Origin: DASZIT01 sp963770635
Lineage (GTDB): Bacteria > Actinomycetota > Acidimicrobiia > Acidimicrobiales > RAAP-2
Assembly: GCA_963770635.1 (NCBI GenBank)
Contig: CAVYQI010000006.1
Coordinates: forward strand, 434,001 to 498,000
Direction of reading: 5' to 3'
DNA length: 64,000 nucleotides
The position numbers and the translations under genes are program-made. Every line of letters begins with the position of its first letter. Within the stretch, counting starts at the first letter, position 1. The notes under the pieces were generated by a model. The model was not told the DNA's origin, did not search any database, and saw only the letters and a list, made by a program, of their open reading frames with translations. This document shows, piece by piece, positions 48,631 through 55,775 of the stretch.

Positions 48631-48888
48631 ATGGCCGAGTTGCACGTACGGAATATGCCCACTGAGTTACACCAACAGCTCCGCCGGAAGGCCTCGGCCG
48701 ACGGCCGGTCCATGTCCGCCGAGGCGATCGCCCTGCTGCAACAGATTCTCTCGCAACCTGGTGGTCGGGTGGAAAATCAGCGAGCGGTCATCGAGCAACT
48801 GCGCGATATCCGCAATCGCGCTCGGCTTCCGGCCGGTGCCCCATCGGCTGAGCAGCTGGTTCGAGAAGACCGTGAGACCACTCATTGA
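48631..48888 (+). CDS. FitA/Arc-like ribbon-helix-helix antitoxin
   Basis: 85 aa. MAELHVRNMPTELHQQLRRK and GRSMSAEAIALLQQIL form the ribbon-helix-helix DNA-binding fold; the tail after residue 50 would wrap the toxin. ATG 48631 is preferred over ATG 48601, which would lie inside the operator, because of the leaderless -10 box. The stop overlaps the toxin TTG start by 4 bp. Confidence 0.8.
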   Translation: MAELHVRNMPTELHQQLRRKASADGRSMSAEAIALLQQILSQPGGRVENQRAVIEQLRDIRNRARLPAGAPSAEQLVREDRETTH

Positions 48889-49310
48889 CTACGTTGACTG
48901 TCATCGATGCCTCGGTCGCACTGAAGTGGGTAGTCTCCGAGGCCGGAAGTGACGAGGCCGAAGCGCTATTGACCGACATGGCCGATGGAACCTTGACTCT
49001 GATCGCCCCCGAACACCTGGTGGGCGAGGTCGGCAACGGCCTGCGTAAGCGGGTCGCTCAGCGCATCATCAACGCAGAGGACGCGTTGAGCGCCTTCGCG
49101 GCCATTGCATCGCTCGATTTGGGTTTCATCGGCGGCGCGAACCTCTGGTTCCGGTCGCTCCGCGCGGCGTTGGACTGGGGCCTGACCAACTACGATGCCC
49201 TCTATGTTCTGTTGGCTTTAGATCTCGGCACCGAGTTGATCACCGCGGATCTCCGGTTGACTGATTCGGCTCGCCGGAAGTCCCTGCCTGTGCGTCTACT
49301 GGAGAGGTGA
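48885..49310 (+). CDS. vapC: PIN-domain toxin (VapC/FitB family)
   Basis: 141 aa. Acidic PIN residues in LTVIDASVALKWVVSE, LIAPEHLVGEVGNGL and GLTNYDALYVLLALDLG, then LITADLRLTD. A ribonuclease toxin neutralised by the preceding gene. Starts at TTG 48885. The pair separates a truncated and an intact copy of a sulfotransferase-like gene, so it may have arrived after or during that duplication. Confidence 0.87.
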   Translation: MTTLTVIDASVALKWVVSEAGSDEAEALLTDMADGTLTLIAPEHLVGEVGNGLRKRVAQRIINAEDALSAFAAIASLDLGFIGGANLWFRSLRAALDWGLTNYDALYVLLALDLGTELITADLRLTDSARRKSLPVRLLER

Positions 49311-49380
49311 AACCGGGGAGCCGGTCTACAGTGGGGCAGAATCGCTGATTCCGGCTAGAGGATTTGCCGCTGATCTTCCT

Positions 49381-50442
49381 ATGTCCACCGCTGACCCCAC
49401 GCCACCGAGCGACGTTCCTCTGAAGTCCCTGGTAGCCGTCGCCGGCCCTCCGGGATCCGGCGGAGAGATGATCGCCGGGGCGCTGGCGGCCATGGGGCTC
49501 CACCTGATCGGAGAGGCTCCAACGGCTAGGGCTGGGGGCGATGTTCGACCGGGTTCAGGGCCGAATGGGGCCGCTACCCGACTGGCCCGGGTGGGCGATG
49601 AACTGCTGGGGTTGCTGGAGGGCACCTGGTGGGCACCTCCCGAGTTGCCGCCGAATTGGGAGGACCTGCCGGAAATCGCCGACGCCGCCGCCCGCGGCCT
49701 GGCCTCGGTTAGTGATCTGCTGCCGGCCCAGTCCGGCTCCGGCTCCGCGGACCGTCTGGGGAAAGCCGTCTGGTACGACGTGCGCCACGCGTTGTTGTTG
49801 CCGGTCTGGCGCCGCCGCCCCGGCGTGGAGGCGGCGGTCATCACCTGGCGCCGGCCCGGTGCCACCGTGGCCGAGCTTGCTCCCGAAGGGGTCGCCCCCA
49901 TCCACGCACTGGCATTGTGGGAGGCGCAACTGGTCGGAGCCCTGGTCGGGTCCAGGGGTCTGCCGGTGTTGGGCGTGGACGTGGATGAAGTGGCGGCCGA
50001 TCCGAAGAAGTGGTCGGCATCGGCGACATCGTTCCTCGAAGACCTGGGCCTCGAGCTGCCCATCGGCGCCGAGGATCGCGCCACCGAGGTACTGGAGGCG
50101 TCCCCGGCATTGGCCATCAGCGAGTACGGCGGTGGCGGCGATATGGATGCGACCGAGATCGTCGCCGAGGAGGCCGCCATGGCCGCCCGGCGGGGGCCGA
50201 TGCTCGACGAGGCAAGGGGGGCCCACCGCCGGTGGGAACCGGCTACCGCCTACACGCTGAACCCCTGGACCGCGGCGCTGTTGGCGGCTGAGCGGGCCGC
50301 CCGTCTGTCGGCCACCCAGGCGGCCAACGCCTGGCAGGCTACCGACGACGCCCATCGGACCATGACCTCCGCACTCTCCACCCTGCAGTGGACCGTCGAC
50401 CGGCTGGCGGTCGAGGCGCTGTCGGATCTGCCGCCGGCCTGA
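49381..50442 (+). CDS. Sulfotransferase-like P-loop protein
   Basis: 353 aa. VAVAGPPGSGGEMIAGALAA is a sulfotransferase-type P-loop near residue 20. YDVRHALLLPVWRRRPGVEA and VITWRRPGATVAEL mimic the 3'-phosphate region, followed by HALALWEAQLVGAL and the VADPKKW element common in sulfotransferase-fold proteins. The usual R-D-P is altered to RRPG, so activity is uncertain. The C-terminus (residues 260-350) is a long helical, Ala-rich tail unlike standard enzymes. Close to, and divergent from, the operon that contains another sulfotransferase. Confidence 0.6.
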   Translation: MSTADPTPPSDVPLKSLVAVAGPPGSGGEMIAGALAAMGLHLIGEAPTARAGGDVRPGSGPNGAATRLARVGDELLGLLEGTWWAPPELPPNWEDLPEIADAAARGLASVSDLLPAQSGSGSADRLGKAVWYDVRHALLLPVWRRRPGVEAAVITWRRPGATVAELAPEGVAPIHALALWEAQLVGALVGSRGLPVLGVDVDEVAADPKKWSASATSFLEDLGLELPIGAEDRATEVLEASPALAISEYGGGGDMDATEIVAEEAAMAARRGPMLDEARGAHRRWEPATAYTLNPWTAALLAAERAARLSATQAANAWQATDDAHRTMTSALSTLQWTVDRLAVEALSDLPPA

Positions 50443-50531
50443 CCGAAGGTCGATGGGGCCACAAGATTAATGGCACTGGTCATTCAAAGATCCGTTTGGA
50501 GCCTCCGCAAATGCTCGGCTCCGCTGGAGCC

Positions 50532-51027
50532 TCAACTGGCGCCTTCCTCGAGAATCCGTCGTAGGACGGGGAGCGTAAGCCGGTCCTTCGGGCGATCAGC
50601 AGCCTGCTTGGAGCGGACGATGTCGGCGAGCGAGGCCAGGGGCACATGGACACCGAGGATCTCGAGGTCAGTGGCGTCCCGTCGAAGGTCGTCGTAACCC
50701 TGGGTACCAGAAGGCACAAACGAGATGTCGAGGTCGCCGAAGACGGTGGTCAAATTCCAAACCCGGCCCCTGGCCAGCGACCCCGCGTCATGGTCAAAGG
50801 CAAAGCCCTCCGGTTCCCCCGCAACTCGAATCCGAGCCTCGAGGTCTTTCGAGCGCGGCGGACAGATGGGCGAGGTTCTCCGGAGTCTCTGCCGGGGTGA
50901 TGTCCACGTCGGTGGTCACATAGGGCGAACCGTGGATCGTTGCCGCAAGCCCGCCGATGAGCACATAGCGAACCTGGTGCCGTTCGAGGACCTCAAGGAT
51001 GGCCTCCGGCCGGAAATCAGCGCTCAC
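50532..51027 (-). CDS. Nucleotidyltransferase-fold protein of a toxin-antitoxin-like pair, one frameshift
   Basis: About 164 aa. FRPEAILEVLERHQVRYVLI then GGLAATIHGSPYVTTDVDI carries the G-G/D-x-D nucleotidyltransferase signature. After a shift at about 50855 the frame continues KDLEARIRVAGEPEGF, FGDLDISFVPSG and ILGVHVPLASLADIVRSKQA, the helical tail common to this group. Length 3n+1 fits one surplus base. GTG 51027 overlaps the end of the HTH gene by 11 bp. Similar HTH plus nucleotidyltransferase pairs behave as toxin-antitoxin or abortive infection modules; which partner is toxic is not evident. Confidence 0.7.
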
Positions 51028-51358
51028 TGTCAACACCAGGTGTGATGCTTTCCTTGGCCCGTCGCCCAGCCTCGGCAAAGCGGGCGGCGCTCTTCAGCTT
51101 GGTCACACGCTCGGAAGGGGTCAGGGCGAGATTGCCTTCTGCGATCGACCAGTCATGGTCATCGACAGGGGTGAGGTGAACGTCAACTTCGTATCCACAA
51201 GCGCGCAATAAACGGCCGAGGTATTCGAGTGATGGTCGCGTGCTGCCCGCCTCGACCCTTGCGATCACCGATTGAGTGGTACCAACCCTCCGGGCCAGTT
51301 CGGCTTGAGTCAGGTCTGCCCGTCGCCGCGCCTCACGGACCAGGTGATTCCCTCGCAT
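51017..51358 (-). CDS. XRE-family helix-turn-helix protein
   Basis: 113 aa. LVREARRRADLTQAELARRV and TQSVIARVEAGSTRPSLEYL make a Cro/CI-type HTH covering residues 6-60. The C-terminal half is charged and helical. A consensus TATAAT box lies 6 nt before the ATG, so the transcript should be leaderless. It overlaps the nucleotidyltransferase gene; probably the regulator and antitoxin of the pair. Confidence 0.82.
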   Translation of the reverse strand: MRGNHLVREARRRADLTQAELARRVGTTQSVIARVEAGSTRPSLEYLGRLLRACGYEVDVHLTPVDDHDWSIAEGNLALTPSERVTKLKSAARFAEAGRRAKESITPGVDSER

Positions 51359-51364
51359 TCCATC

Positions 51365-51370
51365 ATTATA
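51365..51370 (-). promoter_or_regulatory. Leaderless -10 box (TATAAT) of the XRE gene
   Basis: On the minus strand TATAAT is exactly 6 nt upstream of the ATG at 51358. Confidence 0.65.
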
Positions 51371-51510
51371 GCCTATCTGCGATATTGATTGCCTTCCCGG
51401 CCCTTCTGCCTCGAGCGGCTCCGTTGGCCTTACCCCCCACCTTCGATGCGTCTCGTGTCCAGATCCTCGGTGTCGACAATATCGGGGCTATCCGAAACAC
51501 CGGAATCAGA

Positions 51511-51516
51511 TATCCT
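51511..51516 (+). promoter_or_regulatory. Leaderless -10 box (TATCCT) of vapB
   Basis: TATCCT ends 6 nt before ATG 51523; no ribosome-binding site is present. Confidence 0.55.
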
Positions 51517-51522
51517 TCTCGT

Positions 51523-51729
51523 ATGACGAAACGGCTCATCGAGGTAGACGACGAGAAACTCGACACGGTCCGTTCCCTCCTGGGTACCGACACCCTGAAG
51601 GCCACGGTCGACGGTGCCTTCGACGAGGTAATCGCTCTCGAGCGGCGCCGACGAGCCTTACTTGCCGAGCGGGGGGTCGAGTGCCAGGGGATGGCGGACC
51701 CCGATGGCAGGCAAGCCGCGTGGGGCTGA
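51523..51729 (+). CDS. vapB: VapB-type antitoxin
   Basis: 68 aa. MTKRLIEVDDEKLDTVRSLL followed by GTDTLKATVDGAFDEVIALE is the beta-strand/helix N-terminus of VapB (DUF2191) antitoxins. The remaining residues contact the toxin. Leaderless start. Its stop overlaps the toxin's GTG start by about 10 bp, so the two are coupled. Confidence 0.85.
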   Translation: MTKRLIEVDDEKLDTVRSLLGTDTLKATVDGAFDEVIALERRRRALLAERGVECQGMADPDGRQAAWG

Positions 51730-52142
51730 AGCCCTACTACCTTGGTGACACGTCGGCGCTGGCGCGCTCAGGGAACCCTGAGGTCGCGGCCAAGCTCGAC
51801 CCGCTCCTCGAGAGCGGACTGGTCGCTCGTTGCACTCCGACAGACCTGGAAGCCGGCTTTTCGTCGAGGAATCCAGCGTCGCACCTCGCGATGCGGAATA
51901 AGCGATCCGCCTGGCCGCTCATATCCATGGACCAGCCGATTCTGAACAGGGCGGTTGCCGTCCAAGACGTACTCGCCGAACGGAGCCAGCAGCGTGGTGC
52001 CAAGATCGCCGACCTTCTTATCGCCGCGGCGGCGGAGGCCGGCGGCCTGGTTGTCCTCCATTACGACCACGATTTCGACCTGATCGCCGATGTTACTGGT
52101 CAGCCGGTCGAGTGGATCCTTCCCGCCGGCGCCGTTCCCTGA
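51720..52142 (+). CDS. vapC: VapC-type PIN toxin
   Basis: 140 aa from GTG 51720. YYLGDTSALARSGNPEVAAK carries the first active-site aspartate, CTPTDLEAGFSSRN the conserved glutamate, and GAKIADLLIAAAAEAGGLVV the third acidic residue, followed by LHYDHDFDLIADVTGQPVEW. A canonical VapC endoribonuclease, paired with the VapB directly upstream. Confidence 0.9.
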   Translation: MGLKPYYLGDTSALARSGNPEVAAKLDPLLESGLVARCTPTDLEAGFSSRNPASHLAMRNKRSAWPLISMDQPILNRAVAVQDVLAERSQQRGAKIADLLIAAAAEAGGLVVLHYDHDFDLIADVTGQPVEWILPAGAVP

Positions 52143-52195
52143 GTTGTCTGAACCCCCGAAATCCACGGCGACGACCAACAAGGGCTCGACCCGCG

Positions 52196-52816
52196 TCAGG
52201 TCGACAGGCCCCGCAACACGAACTCGGTGACTTCGGCGGCGGCCTCGGCCCGGGGCAGGGGGAACTGCTCGCCGGCTCGCACCGACATCGCTCCGTAGAT
52301 CTGCTGGCCGATAAGCGAGATGGCCCGATCCGGGTCCATCGACCGGAACAACCCAGTCGAAACCCCGTCGAGGTAGACACCCTGGAGCATCCCGGCGATC
52401 TCGAGCCCGATGAGGGCCAGCTCGGAGCCGACCGCCAGCGAGCCCTGGGTCACCGTGTCTTGGGTGATCAGCGCCAGACGGAAGAAGGTGGGGTTGTCGT
52501 CGAGCCGCTCGAACATCCCCTCGATGAGGGTGCGTAGGCGTGCCGCCGGTTCGGTGTCCCGGTCCCAGTCGCTGGCGATGGCCTCCAGGAGTTGATCGAG
52601 CATCCGCTTGAGACAGGCCCGGAGGAGTTCGTCACGGTTGGCGAAGTAGACATAGACGGTCGAACGGGCCACCCCGGCCTCGGCGGCGATCTCGTCCATG
52701 GAGACGTCGGTGGTGCCGCGCTCGCCGAACAGCCGACGGGCCACGTCGATCACCTGATCACGGCGGAAGTCCCGGATGACCTCTTTGAGGTCGCCGGAGG
52801 ATCGGCTGACGGCCAC
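52196..52816 (-). CDS. TetR-family transcriptional regulator
   Basis: 206 aa. The HTH is in QVIDVARRLFGERGTTDVSM then DEIAAEAGVARSTVYVYFAN, the classic TetR N-terminus; the ligand-binding helical domain follows. The GTG start comes immediately after the P450 stop (TAG GTG), so the two form an operon. Its likely operator is the perfect palindrome upstream of the P450 gene. It probably represses the operon until a P450 substrate or metabolite binds. Confidence 0.88.
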   Translation of the reverse strand: MAVSRSSGDLKEVIRDFRRDQVIDVARRLFGERGTTDVSMDEIAAEAGVARSTVYVYFANRDELLRACLKRMLDQLLEAIASDWDRDTEPAARLRTLIEGMFERLDDNPTFFRLALITQDTVTQGSLAVGSELALIGLEIAGMLQGVYLDGVSTGLFRSMDPDRAISLIGQQIYGAMSVRAGEQFPLPRAEAAAEVTEFVLRGLST

Positions 52817-54073
52817 CTACGCCGACACGCGGGCGGAAGGGGTGAAGGCCACCGGGATGTGCTTGACGCCACTGATGAACTGTGACTGCAGCCGCTCGAC
52901 TTCACCATCGAGCCGGATATCCGGCATCCGGTCGAGCAGGTGCTCGAACATCACCCGGATCTCCATCCGGGCCAGGTTGGCTCCCAGGCAGAAGTGCGGA
53001 CCTCCTCCCCCGAAGGCGACGTGCGGGTTCGGGTCCCGGGTGATGTCGAAGGCGTGGGGGTTCTCGAACACCGTTTCGTCCCGGTTGGCGGAAATGTGGA
53101 AGAACACCACCTTCTCGTCGGCCCCGATCTTCTGCCCGCCCAGCTCAAAGGGGGCGGTGGTCTGGCGGCGGAAGTTCATCACCGGGCTCACGTAGCGCAG
53201 CATCTCTTCGACCGCCGAGGGCAGCAACGAGCGGTCCCGCTGGAGGAGCTCCCACTGCTCGGGATTGTCGAAGAATGCCACCATGGCCCCAGAGATCAGG
53301 TTCCGGGTGGTCTCGTTGCCGGCCACGGTGAGGAGCAAGAAGAACAGCTCGAGCTCAAGGTCGGAGAGCTTCTCCCCTTCCATTTCCACCTGGGTGAGCA
53401 CGCTCATCAGGTCGTCCTTCGGGTCCGCCCGCTTCTGGCCGAACAGCTGGGAGGCGTAGGCGTAGAGCTCCATGGAAGCCATCTGGGCGGCCTCGGCCGC
53501 CTCCGCGCCCTCGGCGCTCTTCTGGTACTCGGCATCCTGGTTACCGATCATCCGGTTCGACCAGTCGAACATCTTGTGCCGGTCCTCGTTGGGGACGCCC
53601 AACAACTCGGCAATCACCACCAGGGGGAGCTCGGCGGCGATGTCGGTCACGAACTCGGCCCTGCCGGTCTCGATGACGTTGTCGATGATCCGGTCGGTGG
53701 CGGCGTGGATGCGGTCGTGGAGCTGGTTGATCATGCGGGGGGTGAAGCCCTTGTTGACCAACCGGCGGTACCGGGTATGCAGCGGCGGGTCCATGTTCAG
53801 CATCAGGAGCTGCAGCTGGGCCAGGTTCTCCTCGTCCAGCTCCCAGATGAACGTGGCCTTGTCGGCCGACGAGAAGTGCTCGTAGTCGCGGTTGACGGCC
53901 ACAGACTCGTTGTAGGAGGTGACCGCCCAGAATCCGGGCCCGTCGGCCTCTTCGTGCCACCAGACCGGGGCGTTGTGGCGCAGGAAGGTGAACCAGTCGT
54001 GCGGGACCCCGTCGACGAAGTGCTTGGAGTCGGTGAGGTCGATGTCGTTGAAATCGATCTCGGCTTCGGTCAT
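52817..54073 (-). CDS. Cytochrome P450
   Basis: 418 aa soluble bacterial P450. The I-helix oxygen-binding motif is AGNETTRN, the K-helix E-x-x-R is EEMLR, and the haem-ligand loop is FGGGGPHFCLGANLAR with the axial cysteine near residue 350. AGNETTRN together with a GANLARMEI-type haem loop is usual in the CYP125/124/142 neighbourhood of actinobacterial sterol and fatty-acid hydroxylases, but substrate cannot be fixed. Needs a ferredoxin and reductase, not encoded here. ATG with GGAGGGG upstream. Cotranscribed with the TetR gene. Confidence 0.93.
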   Translation of the reverse strand: MTEAEIDFNDIDLTDSKHFVDGVPHDWFTFLRHNAPVWWHEEADGPGFWAVTSYNESVAVNRDYEHFSSADKATFIWELDEENLAQLQLLMLNMDPPLHTRYRRLVNKGFTPRMINQLHDRIHAATDRIIDNVIETGRAEFVTDIAAELPLVVIAELLGVPNEDRHKMFDWSNRMIGNQDAEYQKSAEGAEAAEAAQMASMELYAYASQLFGQKRADPKDDLMSVLTQVEMEGEKLSDLELELFFLLLTVAGNETTRNLISGAMVAFFDNPEQWELLQRDRSLLPSAVEEMLRYVSPVMNFRRQTTAPFELGGQKIGADEKVVFFHISANRDETVFENPHAFDITRDPNPHVAFGGGGPHFCLGANLARMEIRVMFEHLLDRMPDIRLDGEVERLQSQFISGVKHIPVAFTPSARVSA

Positions 54074-54091
54074 TTCGGACGCCCCTCCATT

Positions 54092-54114
54092 GAATCGGAC
54101 ACAGTGTCCGATTC
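54092..54114. promoter_or_regulatory. Perfect palindromic operator upstream of P450
   Basis: GAATCGGACAC-A-GTGTCCGATTC: 11-bp arms around one central base, 18 bp upstream of the P450 start. Size and position are right for a TetR dimer site controlling the P450-TetR operon. Confidence 0.85.
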
Positions 54115-54157
54115 GTCAGATCGTAGGTCCGGACCACGCCGATGTCAACGCGGGAGG

Positions 54158-54520
54158 TCAGTCCCAGTCAGCCTGCCCGTCGATGACCACCCACGGCTTC
54201 TCGGTGACCACGAAGTCGAGATGGTCCAGGTCGAGGAAGTTGGCGATGTCCTCCATCACCTCGGGGAAGTCGTCCTCGCCCATATGGGCCTTGTACTCGT
54301 CCATCGAGGGGAACCACTGCACCGTGACCCCGTCGTAGCCCGAGCGGTCATCGTCGCCCCGGTAGTCGTCGAGGGGTCGGGGGTGCTGCTCATAGCGGAT
54401 CACGTGGCCGCCGCTCTTGCTCCGGGCGATCAGCGGCCCGTGGGTGTTCTTCCAGTGGGCCTGGAACTCGGCCGGGGTCAACCCCTCCTTCCGCTTCAAC
54501 AGACAGGTCAACTTCACCAT
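54158..54520 (-). CDS. EthD-family (dimeric alpha-beta barrel) protein
   Basis: About 120 aa. MVKLTCLLKRKEGLTPAEFQ, AHWKNTHGPLIARS and VTVQWFPSMDEYKAHM are typical of EthD/REDY-like proteins, which accompany P450 ether-cleavage systems or act as small lyases/monooxygenases. ATG 54520 is preferred because GGGAG lies about 9 nt upstream; a GTG three codons earlier is closer. It is upstream of, and on the same strand as, the P450 gene but separated by the palindrome, so it may be independently transcribed. Confidence 0.75.
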   Translation of the reverse strand: MVKLTCLLKRKEGLTPAEFQAHWKNTHGPLIARSKSGGHVIRYEQHPRPLDDYRGDDDRSGYDGVTVQWFPSMDEYKAHMGEDDFPEVMEDIANFLDLDHLDFVVTEKPWVVIDGQADWD

Positions 54521-54856
54521 CGGTGCCACTCCCTCCCTCGGCCCACCACCGGCGGTGAGCCAGTCCGAGGCTGCACCTTCCCAACCCTCGGGCGCAAACC
54601 GGCCGGGGCTCGGCCACGGGTCGCCGTGCCGGGCGGCCGCGGCAAACCTTGCCGCCGAGCATGGCCGGGGCTAGCTTTCCAGCGGTGCGCGCATGGGTGG
54701 TCGTCCTCGGGTCTGCCATCACGGAGACGAAGGGGCGTCGGGTTCGAAGTCAGGGCGCGGAGCTGGTGACGGGTGACCCGCCGATACAGGTACCGCTCGA
54801 TGTCGCCCCCTGTTCCGACTAGCTCCGATCCGCCGGGGGCCGGCCGGCACAACCGG
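54521..54856. other. Region between the EthD and lipoprotein genes
   Basis: 336 bp between divergent genes. The part after 54773 could be coding if the lipoprotein starts at ATG 54800 or GTG 54773. Otherwise only high-GC sequence without a recognisable gene. Confidence 0.4.
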
Positions 54857-55762
54857 ATGCCCGGGCGACCGGGAACCCGGTCGGCGGTCCTGGTAGCCGG
54901 CTGCCTGCTGCTCGGCGCTTGCACCACCGGCGGCTCGCGTTCGGGCTCGTCGACCACGACCACCCCGAAATCGGGCGGTGTCCGGCCCTCCCAGATCGTC
55001 CCCGGCCCGGCGGGCCTGGAAGCGGGCTCCCAGCCTCAGCCCAACGGCCAGATGTGGGTCCTCGGCGGCGATCAGCAGGCGCGGACCCTCCAGAGCATCT
55101 CGTTGGTCAACCTCCAGGCCGCCCCCGTCGTCCCGGTGAGCCCGGGCGCCGACGCGTTGGCCCAGTCGAACTCGGGGTTGCTGGCGGTCGGGCAGGCAGA
55201 CGGCGGGTCCGGATCGGTGGAGTTCCGCAACGGTTCGACCGGTGCGGTGGTCACCACCGTCCCTCTGGCCGGATCGGTGACATCGATCGCCGCGGCCCAG
55301 GACGGTTTCACCTTTTACGCGCTGGTCGCGGTGGGCAAGGCGCGCTCGGTGAACGCGGTGAACGCCCAGACCAGCGCAGTGGGGAACACCATCGCGGTTC
55401 CTCCCGACACCCTGGTCGCACTCCCCGATCCCTTACAGCACCAGCTCTACGTGCTGGAGAGCAACGGCAACGTCACCACCATCAGCCTCTCCTCCGGCCA
55501 ACCGGTCGCCACCTTCGCGGTGGGCCGGTCCCCGATCCGGATGGTCCTCAACAACGACGGATCCCAGTTGTACGTCCTGAAGGGCGGCGGCCAATCCTGC
55601 AGCGTCGGGGTCGTCGATACCTCCACCCAGTCCCAGGTGTCTTCGATGCCGGCGCCCACCAACTGCGTGGACCTGCAGATCTCGAACGACAGCCGGTTCC
55701 TCTATGACCTGGTGGGGACATCGACACTCGGGAACATCCAGGTGTTCCCCCTGGGTTCCTGA
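54857..55762 (+). CDS. Secreted lipoprotein with beta-propeller-like repeats
   Basis: About 301 aa. SAVLVAGCLLLGACTTGG contains a lipobox (LGAC), so the protein should be anchored to the membrane outer face by the cysteine. After a Ser/Thr/Gly linker come repeated strands such as GSVTSIAAAQDGFTFYALVA and SPIRMVLNNDGSQLYVLKGG, a YVTN-like beta-propeller rhythm. ATG 54857 gives a normal signal peptide; ATG 54800 would add 19 residues. Followed after 13 bp by the GT87-like gene, probably in one operon. Function unknown. Confidence 0.72.
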   Translation: MPGRPGTRSAVLVAGCLLLGACTTGGSRSGSSTTTTPKSGGVRPSQIVPGPAGLEAGSQPQPNGQMWVLGGDQQARTLQSISLVNLQAAPVVPVSPGADALAQSNSGLLAVGQADGGSGSVEFRNGSTGAVVTTVPLAGSVTSIAAAQDGFTFYALVAVGKARSVNAVNAQTSAVGNTIAVPPDTLVALPDPLQHQLYVLESNGNVTTISLSSGQPVATFAVGRSPIRMVLNNDGSQLYVLKGGGQSCSVGVVDTSTQSQVSSMPAPTNCVDLQISNDSRFLYDLVGTSTLGNIQVFPLGS

Positions 55763-55775
55763 GGTCTCTTCCCGC

